From NCBI RefSeq assembly GCF_029852145.1, contig NC_079975.1, positions 620,001-684,000 on the forward strand: a stretch of DNA of 64,000 nt. The letters are read 5' to 3'. Positions 11,873 through 25,675 of this stretch are shown here, one piece after another. Within the stretch, counting starts at the first letter, position 1. Every line of letters starts with the position of its first letter. This stretch comes from Microplitis mediator (taxonomy: Eukaryota; Arthropoda; Insecta; Hymenoptera; Braconidae). The notes under the pieces were generated by a model. It ran no database searches. It saw nothing but the letters and a program-made list of their open reading frames with translations, and was not told the DNA's origin. The position numbers and the translations under genes were made by a program.

Positions 11873-13364
11873 ATTTGGCAAAAATTTATTTCGCTTAAAA
11901 AAAAAGACTTTTACCTTAAAATAATAAAATGATTTTAATTAATAAATAAAGGAAAAAAAAAGTTATTAATTCAAGTGTAATAAATTGGCTGATAATCCTC
12001 AGGTAGATTATCAAAAAAGATGAGATGCAAATGGACTGAATATTTTTATTTATAAATATAACTTTATACGATTTAGAGATATTTTATTTTAGATATAAAA
12101 TCTACTTAGCGGAATAATTTATCTATTAATCAAAGGTTGTGTTTGTGATAGTGATAGTCTATGACCAATCTCGAAATATCTGAATAAAGCGGGCTCTAAT
12201 TTCGGATTCGCTGGCTCACCGACCGGCAGCCTTATTCGTCTCTTATTCTCATTCTCGATTAAAAAATATTACAAACCCGTTATAATAAGATACATCCCGA
12301 TCGTTAATTATCGTTTTAGTCGCCAATACATTACTCTCATTCTTAATTTTGTTAATCCCAATTTTAATATATATGTCGTTTACCATTTATTATTATTATT
12401 TGGTGTTAACCCACTTGAAATCATTAATATGGAGATTTTTGAATATTTATATACAATTTAAAGAAAAAATTAAATAAATACATACTAAATATGATTTTCA
12501 GTCTTAATTTTATTTCGATACGTTTAATAAACTAAATCAATAAATTAAAAATCTGTTATTTATATGTATATATATTGATATATTTATTTGGTAAAAAAAA
12601 ACGTTTAAAACCGAGTGTTCACACGAGAGTGCGAATATGAGGAACTAAAAAATAAAAATTACCAAATAGAATGAGATAAATAAAAGTTAAAAAAGCAAAA
12701 TGTGGGTTTCTCGAAATGGACGTGGGCTCTCACCATTTAATCGCGTCCGGGGATCGCGGGATTGTAAATCGCACGATCAACTTGAGGTCGTTAAGGTTCT
12801 TTCTCTAATCGTAAAACTAACGTTCTTAGTTTCGTTCAGAATAACACACTCATATATATTTATATGTGTAGATATAGATATACATTAACGTCCAGGTTAT
12901 TTGGCCGGGAATTTTTTTATGTGTTGAATTCCATTTGTATCACGATAAATTGCCCAGTTCTATGTGTACAACTTAAATTACTATTTTATTTACGAAATTA
13001 TTGGTTATTTATTTACGACGATGTTGCAATTACTTACTTTTATCTATTCTAGACAACCCGGTGTCTATTTAATACATTTTTTATTGTTATCCAAAAATCT
13101 TTATTACTTTTGCCAATTTTATTTTATAGATATCCAAAAATCCTGTTTACAGAATTCGCTATTTTATAACTAAACTTTTGATCGCTAAAGTTCATTAATT
13201 ATTCAAACTACATGTTTTTAAAAGCAATAAAAAATAAATAATCCATTTTTATTTAATATTTTACGCTGAAAAAAGTCATCAAGAATCCCAGGTGGTAGTT
13301 AGAGTTTCTCAATATGGCGACCATTAAATTTCTAACTTTTGAAAAAATTTAAAGTTGACTTTCA
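11873..13364. other. No gene seen; AT-rich spacer
   Basis: Mostly A/T runs with ATATATTTATATGTG simple sequence near 12853. The three overlapping frames at 12700-13173 are AT-rich and unsupported. Confidence 0.6.
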
Positions 13365-13368
13365 TTAA

Positions 13369-14089
13369 GGGGAAAGCCACTGTGAGGATCGAAAAAATAC
13401 GTGATTTTTGGGAATTTTTTGACTGGAATAATAAAGGAATTTGGGGATCGAATTTTTTTTGTTTTATGAAGTATACATTGAAGATAATTCTCCTAAATTT
13501 TCATTAAAAAATATCATGTTGTTACAAAGTTATAAGCATTTTTGTGCAGCAACAAAAAAATTTCCCCCACCACGGTGTCATCTCTAACTCAAAAACGGAT
13601 TATCAGAAACAAAAAAACCAAACGGCGTTGTAATCTGTATGCATGTGGTTATCATTGCACGTAGGGGATTTTGAAAATTTGGATTTGAAAAAAAATGGCG
13701 ACATATTAAAAATTTTTTTGTTATTTTTTCTCATTTTTTTGGATTCAAACAGCCTTAAAAAATCTTAATAATCAAAATTTTCAAAATCCCCTACGTGCAA
13801 CTTTAGCTACTAAATAGACGAATACGGCAAAAAAAAAAGTTGCGAATCGGTTGATATTTATACAAATTACAGATGCCACCAGTTCAAAAATAGTTTCGAG
13901 AAAAATGCGTTCAAAGTTTTTAGTCGATGCAACGGTCAGTTGACGTGCTGTCACAAAAATGACTATAACTTGAAAAATATTCGGAATTTTCATATAAAAC
14001 TTTAGATACACATTTTTGAACATATACACTTTGATTTAATTTAAAAAAAAAAAAATTTTTTTTTTTAAATTTCACAGTGGCTATTCCCC
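13369..14089. mobile_element. TTAA-flanked DNA element with GGGGAAAGCCACTGTGA ends
   Basis: The inverted ends are GGGGAAAGCCACTGTGA and TCACAGTGGCTATTCCCC, directly flanked by TTAA on both sides (13365-13368, 14090-14093). The 721-base body holds a second inverted pair, TGCACGTAGGGGATTTTGAA near 13658 with its reverse complement near 13780, so the middle can fold on itself. The reverse-strand open frame at 13781-14029 has no recognisable domain. TTAA targets with G-run ends recall Kolobok or piggyBac-type transposons. That assignment is inference because no transposase is present. Confidence 0.8.
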
Positions 14090-14589
14090 TTAAAATGATA
14101 AAATAATTATTTTAGCGGAAATGAGTGACGGAAATCGGTCGGTAAAAAAAATCGGAAAAAAGGTTTCTCACATTTAACGCGCGAAAAATAGTAAATGAAC
14201 GTAAGTAAAAATAAAATGTAATGACATTAAAAGATATCTTTTCCGAGAATGATCTCGAGCGATTCGTCTTGGCATTCTCCATGGACGTAAGGGCAAACCG
14301 AGGCAACAAGTAAGCCAACACACAGCCTTTGCCAATTATCCGAACCTACGGCGCGTGTAATGCGCGTTAACTTGGGCAGCTCTCTCGCTCAGTGAGCCGG
14401 CTCTATAAAGCCATCCCGCGCAATACATAATCTCACTTGTCTCGCTCGGTATCGTAAGCTCTGAGATATCCTTTACTTACTTTGCAGTACACCAATGGCA
14501 CAAGTGCACTGGGGCTTATTAGCGAAGCTCCCCGCGTCCTCGTCGGCGAATCTGTGACACCGACCGGCACAAAGCCGTGATGCCCTGGT

Positions 14590-14619
14590 CTCTCTCTCTT
14601 TCTCTCTTTCTCTCTTTCT
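14590..14619. repeat. TC-rich microsatellite
   Basis: TCTC and TTTC units in a 30-base pyrimidine tract. Confidence 0.9.
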
Positions 14620-15481
14620 GGAGCTCAGACGATCATAAAAACGGCTAAACAAACTATCTTACACACATTATCTACACTCACGCAAAACTAGAATAAACTA
14701 TCAAGGGTAAATGCTCCGCAACATGTTGATTTTAAAAGAGAAAAGGATCTATATAAGATACCGCTACTAGTTTTTACTGAGCACCAACGGCCTCAATATA
14801 ACACGATCCTTTTAACATTTTTCCTGATATAAATAAAAAATATAAGAAACCTGACACGTAATTCCACGCTGGTGAATTAATATAGATTTATTTATGATAA
14901 ATGTCGAAAATATTTTATTCATGCCCCTAAAAAAGTTATTTCATTAGAGGAGCTCTTTAAGTTGTTTAATAATTATAATTACGGTCAACACTCTGTAGAG
15001 CCGCGCGCATTTAATCCATGACAAAATATTTATTTCCTGCGATTTTTAACTCTTGTTGTTTCAGATATACTCGGATCGAGCTGGATCACCGGAGAGACGC
15101 TCGGGTATTGAGGACGCTAATGTTATTTTTATTAAGAAATTAGTGCTGGTGATGGAGCAGAGGACGATTTGGTGCTCCGTCACTGTCACTGCTATTAAAT
15201 TAAACATTGGTGAGTAATAGTGGTAGTAATAGTTGGTAGCGATGAGTAGTTTTCATAGTAATGACTTTAGATTTACTGAGTTATAATAAAAATAATAATA
15301 ATATAAGTAACTTGAGGAGAGGAGAAGAGAAGAGAAGAGAAGGAATGAGAAGTGCAATGAAATGATGATTACAAAGGTGACCCACATTAATAACATTTTC
15401 TTCCGCACAAAGTGCTTGGATTCAATAATATGTATATATAATCGAATTGAATAAAATTGAATAGAATGAGATTAAAGGTAG

Positions 15482-15504
15482 ATATATATATATATATATA
15501 TATA
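15482..15504. repeat. (AT)n microsatellite
   Basis: About eleven AT units in an AT-rich setting. Confidence 0.92.
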
Positions 15505-17404
15505 AATTGTGACAAATGTAAGTGGGACAGTAATGGATAGAGAATAGAGTAATAAAAAAAAAGGTAATTGAACAATCATGTGATTACGGTGAATAAAGTA
15601 AAGCGCGGAGTAAAGTGCAGATCGTGTTGATTGGTAGATGTAGGATCGCGGATCGAAGGCCACGCTGAGCCTTCACCCGATCATTTTCCTCGATTTATAT
15701 AAATCCCTGGATGTATATCTATGCATTTGAATGTACTCAGTGTGTATATCCTCCCCCGTTTATTTACCAACTTTATATATGTATACAATATATACATGTA
15801 CATATACATACCGAGTGCTAAGCGGCTGATTTACTGTCTCGTGATCGGCAAGATTGCGCCCCGACCTCGACATCGATACCCTTTTGACTCGCCAGCAGAG
15901 CCGACGATCAGATTCGTATCAAAAACCATCTTTTCTCTCTCTACTGCTCCCTCAATCAGCAAATGCATTAGCGTTCGCTGATTATTATTAGACGGTGTTT
16001 ATTTTTTCGGCTGTGCTCGATTAGCCGACGAAAGGCTCGAAATAAATATTTGGCTCGGATCAGGGTCGGGGGCAAAGTGGCCAGTGGGAAAAAATTGTTA
16101 ATTAAAAAAAAAGGATTTGGTCGTGAAATAAATAAAATAAAAAACGGTGATATCTAAAAATGGAATTATCTAATTTTATAGTGAATTTTCTCGAAGCAAT
16201 TTAAATGGACGTAAATGTGTTGGTTGGCAAGTAATATATGTAGACTAATAATGATGATAATAATAATAAGAACAATCAGTATACATGGGTTGTTAGTATC
16301 TCGACACATGCTCGGTGGTCCCAATCACGGGAAGCAAATTACCTCGACGCTTATGGATGGACAATGCGTGTTGCGAGGGCATTACAGGTATCTATTATAT
16401 TATGAACGCGGACTTAATCGACATTGCGAGAGTTGTGTAGCAGGCAGAGAGAGGATGAGATGAGTGGATCAGAGCTCGGTGTGTATCGCGGGTAACAGTG
16501 TATGCAGGTGAGAAGAGTGCCCGAGAAGAGTGCCTTGCCTTTTTATATTCACTTTTATAGCTCTTTGTTTTATTTATTCAAGTTGTTTTGTTTTGTTCTG
16601 TCTCTGATGGTGATGCTGGAGCTGGAGCTGGAGCTGGTCTTGGTCTTGGTCTTATTCTAGCCTATCGCAACGGTTTATGTCCCAGGCGCGGCGAGGTGTC
16701 AAAAGCGTTTTAGTTATCTCACGGGTACGTAGATAGCGGCACTTCTTCTCGGTCGTATTATAGTGGATGGGTGTCCATAGAAATCCCTGACTGGACTCCA
16801 CACGGCGGGTTTATTCTCGCAATAATACTTTACTTTAGGGATTCGAAAATCCTTTTCATGTTTATTTTATTTCTGCCTCATTTAATGTAGATTACTTTTA
16901 TATGCCTGGATATATACTATATATATATTTTATACAGATAAAGTGTTTCATCAGGCTCATAATGGAATGAGAAGATTTTAAATTAAATTCACGTCTGTTA
17001 GTATCACCAGCAGTTAATTAATTACGCTAAGTATTTTTAACCATAAATATGGACACAATTTCGAGTAAAAGTTTTTTATAAAAAACTATTCTGGAATTTG
17101 AATGCCAGCGTGAAAAAAAAATAACGAAGCAGGATGGATGGCAAAAGAAAAAGGAAAAAAAAACACGCATTTACAGCTCGAGCTCGTCATCCGGGAACAC
17201 AGTAGAATAGAAAAGAGTATGAGAGAGGTGTCGTAACTCTTGGAGGCAGATGGCTATCCTATCTGGCTGAGCATGGGAGCTTGGGAGCGCGAGAGGAGCG
17301 CGACCGGCACTCGTATCCTATGCTGGTCTAGTCGTAAGAATATAAGCGCAAGTACAAGAGAGTCTTTTTAGTCGAGGCAAGGCTGGGGACGGGAATAAAA
17401 GAGT

Positions 17405-17447
17405 ATTATAATAATAATAACAATAATAACAATAATAATAATAATAA
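17405..17447. repeat. (AAT/AAC)n trinucleotide microsatellite
   Basis: About fourteen AAT or AAC units. They read as poly-Ile/Val on the reverse strand. Confidence 0.92.
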
Positions 17448-17760
17448 GAGTAAGTAAGAAGAGATGAGAAGAGAGGATGGTGGCGAAGAAGAAGAGGTTA
17501 GATCGATTTTTCATAGCCCTCGAGAAAATCGCTCTACGTCGGCTAACAAGCGCCAGATGCAAATCGCATGAGGGCATTCTCGCGCGTCCTCTCTTTTATT
17601 CTCCGACTCCTCTCTCTTTTTCTATCTTTCTATTCTCTGGCTGGCATACAGTCTGGGTTTTAATCCTGTACTCGTGCCAGTCAAACACTTGAGCAGATTC
17701 TCTCTGTTGTACTCTTTTACTCCTTTTACTCCTTTACTACTCTCCGTGTGTCTACTCGTC

Positions 17761-17815
17761 ATTATTATTGTTATTATTGGTATTATTATTACTATTACTT
17801 CTACTACTATTGCTA
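17761..17815. repeat. Degenerate (ATT)n microsatellite
   Basis: ATT, ACT and GTT triplets over 55 bases. They produce the apparent Ile/Thr-rich and Tyr-rich frames around 17674-17972. Confidence 0.9.
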
Positions 17816-19285
17816 TCACTATGCCTCTATGTCTGTATATCTGCTCGAGCAACAGATTGGACGAGAGGAAATTGGATACACTTCTGATGAATATTATACA
17901 CTTATACCCTTATACATTTTATATAAATGTGTGCAAGTATTAAATAAAAATATAATGAATAAAAACCGGTGAATTTGATTCGACGCCCACTTGGACTCTT
18001 GTTGTTGTTATTATTCTTATAAACTGCATTTAATTCGTTTGCTGGCTGTGCAGCCTACGTTTGTAAATCACCGTAAGCAATTTTATTCTAATAGATGCGA
18101 AACACCTGGATATATCATGTATGAGTGACAACGGGTTTATGGTAACAATGAAAATTGACATATGTAGATTGCGATATATTATTTCTATTATTTTTTTTTT
18201 TTAAACTTTTTTTGCTAACGAGTTCAACGCCCGCGGGCGTAATTACACATCTGCATTACTTTAAATTTCATTTACATACACATAAATATTTACATTTTTT
18301 ATTATTATCCATTCATATCAATATTTATTGATGCTAATTGTGGAGTGAAATAATTTATCGGAAATTATTTAAAGCATTTACATTTTTTTATCGCGGCGAT
18401 AATTAAAATTGTCTTCTTCCACGGGGTGAAAAAATGTAAAAAAATGTTCGGACTTTACACCATTAAAGCTAACGTCTCATTCCCCATAAAATCGTTTGTC
18501 ACGAGAGAGCAGCGAGCTAGAGATGGTACAAAATAAAGAAGATACCAGGATCAGGGCGATAAGAATCTAACCGTGATGGTGTATATCGCGGTTGAGTCCG
18601 AGCAGGTGAAATAAAAAAACCAAAAATATCTAGCATTCGAACCACTTGATAAATGTGTATGTAGATCAAGGAATTCTATAGAGAAACAGCGCAGGGATTC
18701 CCCGGTTCGCGTACACACATATATATCCCCCGAGGACGACTCTCATATCTGCCGGGTGTACCTTATGGTACCTCGTGAACATGGAGGTCTTTTATACCTG
18801 CTGCGAGCCACTCGTAGCGACATTAAATTCGCTGTCCCCGCGAATACACATCTACACATACACGACTAGCTCCATACAAGACAATAAAGTATCTCGTTGA
18901 GACATTCCCTTGCTCGAGATATCAGCCATCCAGATTATTCGATGACATACAGCTCGGGGTTTTTAAAAATTAAAGAATGCGACGCATCCGCACGAGCATC
19001 TTTTCGGGACTCGAAGTCATTAACTTTCGCTGACTTATCATCACCATGATCTTTCTCAACTAGTTGATTTATATTTTTTATCATGTGCTATTATTTAGTC
19101 TATCAAAATGTTAACCCTCTGGCAAATAACAAAATACTCGTCGTAGTTTCCTGATTTCTCTATGCTCCTTAAATGAGCGAAAAAAAAATCCATCTGGCAG
19201 CTGAAAAATAAATGGGGCGAGAAAATTTTTAAATTCATCACAGGAGGAAATAAAAAATTAGAATTTTTTTTCTACTCCACTCTGA

Positions 19286-19828
19286 CCCTAGTAGAAATAA
19301 TCGAGTTTTCACTCGATATAAACCAGTAACTGGCCAGTGATATCGAGTAAAAACTCGAAATCGCGCCACCTACAACTAAGTCATAAACATTGGTCACACC
19401 GACACTGTACCTTTACTAGTGTGTGTGTCTGTTTATTTTTTTCTGTTAACCTGTACGCGTCGTTGTTTTAAAAAATATTAAAAAACAGGGTGAATTAATT
19501 AAAATTTGTGCATGTTAACGTGGAAATATTTCACAAAATATATTTTAATTTTCTTCAATTAAAAATAATTACTTTATTGTCAGATTTATTGTTGTTATTC
19601 TATTAATCTAATGATGTTATTTATTTCATAATATAAATAAATATAAATTAAACGTTTATGTCATATCGTTTATTTAACATTATTTTTATTTTATTTGACA
19701 ATTTTTTATAACCCTTGATAACCTCAATATTCAAAATTGATAGTTTCACTGAAGCCGCCATGTTTTGCTCGATCTCTAGTAAAACTGGCCAGTTACTGGC
19801 TAAAAACTCGATATCATTTCTACTAGGG
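19286..19828. mobile_element. MITE with CCCTAGTAGAAAT ends, GA duplication
   Basis: The left end CCCTAGTAGAAATAATCGAG and the right end ATCATTTCTACTAGGG are inverted repeats. Words for CTGGCCAGTTACTGG and ATATCGAGTTTTT follow in both orientations. GA flanks both ends (19284-19285, 19829-19830). The 543-base interior is not word-repetitive, and it includes a 70-codon reverse frame that I cannot assign. The terminal 13 bases match the CCCGAGTCGAAAT ends of three other elements here at 11 of 13 positions, and all four have a matching dinucleotide flank. Confidence 0.8.
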
Positions 19829-19830
19829 GA

Positions 19831-21926
19831 AGAAACATAAGTTCTCATTGTCTTTATCATTTGCTCTAACTCGATCCTTGAAGAAGAAAAAAGTGGAATA
19901 AATATCTAATAACACTAAATAAAAAGGGATTGACTTGAGATTATAACTCTTTTGTGAAGGCTCGTCTTACAAAGCTGAGGAAATGATGTCTGGGGTCAAG
20001 GTGATGAGCAGGTGGCGGATATGTTTGTCTGAGGGCAGAGAGTAGACAGAGCTGGAGATTGTAAGTAGAAGCAGGCGATGAGAGCGTCGAGATCACGTCC
20101 ACTTTTTCTTCTCCTTCTTCATCGCCACCACCATCATCATCATCATCATCTCTCTTATCCTCAGAGTCTCACTAGCCTGGGCATCCGACCCCAGTGCCTT
20201 CACATGCTGCTAGATGCAGCATAGCTTATTTACCAACCACGACGACAACGTCGGCCAGCGAGCCCGAGAACTCACTCTATATAATTTGGAACGTCCACGT
20301 GACCCTGGATAAAGATCATCCCCGGGTCATCGCCACATTTGTAATCTTCCGAGTGCCGGCGCGACCTGTTCACGCTCTTTCTTCTCCCGTTATCGCGCTC
20401 AGCTTATAACCAAACTGATATATCGATACCGATACCGATACCAATCGTGTTTATATCTTCTTGCTCTCAATGTAGACTGCACCAGACAGATCTATATATA
20501 GATATAGATACAAGGATGATGAGTTTGTTAAAACGTGTAAGATAGTTAAAAATATATAAAAAGGGAGATAAATCGGTACTGAGTAAAGATGAGGACAGGT
20601 CGATCTCTATTGGCCTGTGTCGTGAATCTCAGGGTCTTATCCGGCGCATCGATAGTTATCGATCTCGGCCATCGATCGGCACGAGTCTCTACACGCTTCC
20701 GGGCCCCCTCTCTCTCATTTAATATTGACGAGAAGACGATCAAGACGACACCGTCATTATATAAACTATCTATTCATAAATAAAACTAACGTTTTAACCA
20801 GGAGAAAATAACCATCTTAAACTATAAAATATTGTTTTTAAATTTTTTAAAAGGTTACCAAGGTTTAAGTCCTTCCATTAAACTCTCGATACTTTTATTC
20901 TATTCATTAAATCCAATAAATTTACTTTTACGTTTATTACTGAGATTTATCGTCCCGATAACGAATTTTAATGACCCAAATTTTTATTTCCCAAAGGGAC
21001 TTTTTTTAGAGTTTCTAAAATTACCAAAAAAATATATTTTTGTTTTATTAATTAATTAATAAAACTCAGTGATAGTTTAAAAAGGTTTTTATGAGAATAA
21101 GTCAGGTCGTAATGTCCAATTAGGCGTGCGGCGATCTATGACTCGAGTAAAATATGAGGATAGTTGATGTGAATAACCATGCGTTTGAAATCTTAACGAG
21201 ATCAAATATTGTCGATGAGAGGTTTTATGAATTCAATAATATATAAGGATATAATAATATATAAAATGATGGTATGATGTTATGTCGGTGTAGTGAGTTT
21301 AGTATCGTGGTCTCGTAATTCGTTTAGATAAGCATAACGAGGATATTTTGCCATCCGCGGTGTGTTCTGTGTACCTGCAATACTTACAAAACCTATTTAA
21401 AGTGTAAGAGAAGGGTTAAGGGCTATACGCGTAACATACGGCCCTCGCCCCACTATTATATTATCGGTGGTTGTACACTCCAGTCTACATTACACATGCT
21501 GCATAACACACACATACACATATGTGTGCAACACAGCAGAGTCAGGTAATGAGAGTGCTCTGGTCATATCACACCACGCGGACCAAGAGAATAGAAGAGA
21601 GCGAGCAAGACAGAAGATGACCGTGTATGCATCTGACTATCAACTATCCTCCCGCCTCCTGCTCTTTTACGGGCAATATATATATATATATATATATATA
21701 TTAAATAGCATGTAGACTCGTGATCGTGCCGTGTGAAAACAAGTGCCGATCGCTCCAATTACCTCCCGAGCCCGGTGTATCCCTATGGTATGTGGCCTCT
21801 GAAACATCACGACCCTGACTTAATATTCAACTATTCAAAGAAGAAATAATTATTTAAGACAATTTAAATTTTATTTATTTTTTTTTTGTTAATTATAATG
21901 CAGAAATATATAAAGTTGCTAACCAG
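19831..21926. other. No gene seen
   Basis: It contains a CATCATCATC run near 20133-20150 and GATACCGATACC repeats near 20426-20440. The frames at 20194-21059 overlap on both strands and lack any family signature. Confidence 0.6.
21676..21701. repeat. (AT)n microsatellite
   Basis: About thirteen AT units. Confidence 0.92.
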
Positions 21927-21928
21927 TA

Positions 21929-22439
21929 GGGGAGAGGGGGGCAGAGTGGGCCCCTTAAGGAAAATAATTATAATATCATTCATTTTTTTACGCATTTACT
22001 TCTTTTTAGACCCTTGATACTTATTTTCACTTCATTGTGTTGCGTCCATTAAAATTGAAAAATCGAAAATTAGAGGCAAAGTGGGTCCTCCAAAAAATTT
22101 CAGATTTGATATTTTTTAGTCTTTACACGTGTGATAATTGCAAATAACTATAAAACAATTGTAATTTAATAATATAAAAAAATCATTTTAATAGTCTGCT
22201 GCGATATAACTTTAAAACGTAATTTTATTATCTTTGACTTTCTTCATAAATTATATTTAATGAACAGTTTTGGTGGTCTATTTTAACCTTCATTACATAA
22301 CAAATTTCGATAAGCTTATTATCCGTCCGAATTTATTGACATATAGAAAATTTTAAGGGGCCCACTTTGCCCCCATATTTTTTGAAAATTTTAAGGGGCT
22401 TACTTTGCCCCCAGGGGCCCACTCTGCCCCCTCCTCCCT
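21929..22439. mobile_element. MITE with G-run ends, copy 2 (GCAGAGTGGGCCCC type)
   Basis: The left end GGGGAGAGGGGGGCAGAGTG and the right end CACTCTGCCCCCTCCTCCCT are inverted repeats that continue through GGGCCCC. TA flanks both sides (21927-21928, 22440-22441) if the last right-hand base is taken as T. The words GGGGCCCACTTTGCCCCC and AAAGTGGGTCC recur inside. The interior is AT-rich with no coding frame. It is related in plan to 6145-6639 and 55611-56465, but the word after the G-run differs. Confidence 0.8.
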
Positions 22440-25072
22440 TAATTATTTAATTAATTACTTTTGGAAATAGAAAAAAAAAATTAAAATTAACTTGAAGTGT
22501 TGAGGTGACCGTCTTCCCTCTTACTTTCTACGTTGGCTTATTTTTATCAGATCAGTGAAAAAAAAAAAATGATGAATAAACTGAGTAAAAATAAAAGGAT
22601 TTCGTAATTGAATAGCTTTATTTAAATGCCGGATCGCAGTTAAATAAATTAAATAGAAGCAATACAGAACTCTTAATACATCAGTAAATATATCAGGGAC
22701 TCGGAGATCTTCTCTGCGATACGCCCTCTGTCGTCGATCTCGTCAAGTGGATCAGGAGAAAACTCTAAATAAAAATGGGCAGAGCATCGCTCATGGTCTC
22801 TTGCTGGTCTTTTATCTCATCATTTGAGCGAGGCGCTCTGGGCCATTGCAATTGACAAACGATCTTAAAATCCGCGGCTCTCATCCTTCACTCGGCTCCA
22901 CTCGGTTACCACACAGTTGCTTGCTCGTGAGTCTGTTGGACCATCGAGATCACCAATAGAGCGGTTTCCTTCATACAACCACTACTATTGCTCATCTACA
23001 TACCCAACAACTCGTATGTAAAGATAAAAGAGCGGTACGTCACGACGAGTTAAGACACTGCTGTCGTCGTAAAGATGAGCTCTGTACCTCTAGAATAAGT
23101 AGCTTGGCTACGTTGGCTTCCTCAACTAACCGTTTTTTACATTTTTTATTTACTTTTTATCATATCCACTTGTCTACTTTCTTTCCTCAACAGCGAGTCC
23201 ATTCGGTGGTTTACTGTCTCATGTAGACTCAATCCTCAATCCTCGATCCTCGGATGCTCAATAGACTTTAGCATTCAATACCATCAAGACCATGACCAAG
23301 AAACTTTAGACGTACTACTGCTCGCTACTAAACCACCGAGCTACCATCATACCGTCTTTATAATACACGAACTAAAGAGTAACTCGTGACCCAGGAGCTC
23401 AACAGTTGAGTTGGCCTCTCACGAGTTACAAGTAGACCGATCATCCATCCGATTCAAACGATCCATGACCATGAAACTACTCTTCAGTTCTTCTCAACGA
23501 CCTCCGCATTAAATTATTCTACTGGTTCACTTCAACACAATAATCAACCCATTGAAAAGACTTGACCACCACAAAATCTAACCTCCAAAAATTTTCAGTT
23601 ATTATTAAGATTAATAAAAAAAATTAAATAGATATATCTGTTCATAAAACTCGATCATTTTGAGCTTTCAAAAAATTACCGCATTGCTCAAATTTTTTTG
23701 TACTTCAAATCTGAGATCAATTCAGCTCCAGAAATTTTGAAGAGATAAAAAATTTATCAAATAGTCCCTGAGATACTTTTGAGATTTCGTCAGCCAAAAA
23801 TTAAAAATATTTATTTCCTAACTTACAATTTGAACTCTTTCTCATTAAGATTCTTATTAAAAGGAACCAACACTCAGGAAATAATAAAAATAGTCACCTC
23901 GTATCGCTACATCACGAATAAGTGGAACAAAACCCAAATGTAAGACAATAAATAACCTCGAAAGTACAATTTGCCGCTATCAAGCTTTTTGGAGCCACAG
24001 TTATTGATGTAACACAACATAGCTACGCATCACCTAATGGATTGTAATCAGTATCACATTGACGACGTTTTTAAAAAAAATAAAAAAAAAACCCGATAAA
24101 AAAAAATAAATATAAAATAAAATGTAAAAGGTGTACTGTCACTATAATTAATGACCTGATATCGAGAAGATGGGGAGCATCTTAAATTCCTTTTGCTTAA
24201 ATTTATATATACTCATTTTAGTGTCCAGCTCGGAGGTCGTCACGAGGTCGATTGCGCAACCTCCAGATACTATTGAGTACACACTCACACACACACAAAG
24301 TACCCGAGGACCTAGCTTGATGTCCAAACCCATACGAATAATTTCTAACGCGTTTAATCTCGACTCCGATCGCACCGGACGATATTAACTTGCTCTCATC
24401 TCTACTTCGAGTCCTTCTTCTTCTTATTCTTCTTTATCCTTCTTTACTTCTTCTACTTCTACTTCTTTTCGAGATATATTTATGAGCTGGCGGGCTCCAC
24501 ACACGACACGATCAACGATTTATACAACACACAGCACACAACATCATACAAACCCTAACGGTTTGCTTTGGCTACACATATATGGTTTTAAAATGATGAC
24601 ACACACAGTTTGCTCTCTGGCAATCAGAGCGAAATTTTTTTATTATTCCCAGTTAGAAACCTACACGTGTTACGTACATATTTTTTTTTTTTTGACATAC
24701 TTTTTCGATTATTCAAATTACCTTTTAGTGGGTCAATTTATTAATTCAAATCCCGGAATCAATCATAGACTCGACTTTTATCAAAAAAACTTGTAAGCTT
24801 TTATTTTTTAGCAACAAATTGATTTTGTTAAACTTTGAACCCGGAGTAGAGTCATACGTGATACACATACACGGCCACGGGGTACAATATCATGTAGAAT
24901 TCTTGTAGATTAATCCACGTAAGAATAAGAAGGAAAAGGAAGAGACGAAGATACGAACGCGTGCGTGTTCCAAGTACGATGTACTGACGATCGCATCTCT
25001 CATGGAATTTCTCTCCGAGAAGATTCTTCAGACTCTTTTTTTCACTTATCCACGTCTTTGTATCCATACTTT

Positions 25073-25078
<6 letters not shown>

Positions 25079-25115
<37 letters not shown>
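25079..25115. repeat. (AT)n followed by (GTAT)n
   Basis: Twelve or more AT units passing into three GTAT units. Confidence 0.92.
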
Positions 25116-25650
25116 TGTGGTCTCTGTCTGTCTGAGTGAGGGAAACGTCGATTATTGCCAGAGAGCCGCTCGAGCGCGACGACTTCCGACTCGAAGCGCC
25201 GCGTACGCGTGGGATATATACATATATAAAATATATATACGTGCGGTATTGGTGCGCGCAATACATTTCTTCAGTTATTTTCCCGACCTGTAACCCTAGG
25301 TTCGTTTTATAATATTATCTCTAGGGAAACTTACACAGACTTTATACGAGATTATATCGGATATTTATGTCTATGAGATGAACGTAATTAATATCGTTTT
25401 GGCTGAGTTACGTGATGGTCTCGGTCTCGATGTCGGTCTTGGTCGCGGTCTCAGGTCGGTGTCGGTGTCGGTGTCGGGCTTTTTAATTTCTTTAATTGGG
25501 TGAAAACAAGTATTCGGAGAGATTCAAGATGAAATTCCTATGAAGGACAAGGACGCTCACTGAGGTCATTTAGGATGGAGAAATTTTTTTTTCAAATAAT
25601 TTAAAATTTTTTTCGTAACCTAATTTTATTTCTAATTTAATCAAATGTTG

Positions 25651-25675
25651 TTTTTTTTTTTTTTTTTTTTTTTTT
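25651..25675. repeat. Poly(T) tract, 25 bases
   Basis: The longest homopolymer in the window. On the reverse strand it would be a poly(A), but no retroelement body is recognisable next to it. Confidence 0.93.

Larger units (their letters stand above)
14094..19283. other. No gene seen; long spacer rich in microsatellites
   Basis: Besides the microsatellites listed separately, it holds a purine run AGGAGAAGAGAAGAGAAG near 15315 and GCTGGA/GGTCTT repeats at 16614-16655. A TATAAAG stands at 14404 in a GC-moderate setting without a downstream gene. The rest is unremarkable. Confidence 0.6.

Noticed and set aside
14395..14440. TATAAAG with nearby TCAGT, as a polymerase II core promoter
   Set aside because: No transcript or gene can be seen downstream, and such short motifs are common by chance.
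25651..25675. Poly(T) as the reverse of a retrotransposon poly(A) tail
   Set aside because: No LINE or SINE body and no flanking target duplication could be found.
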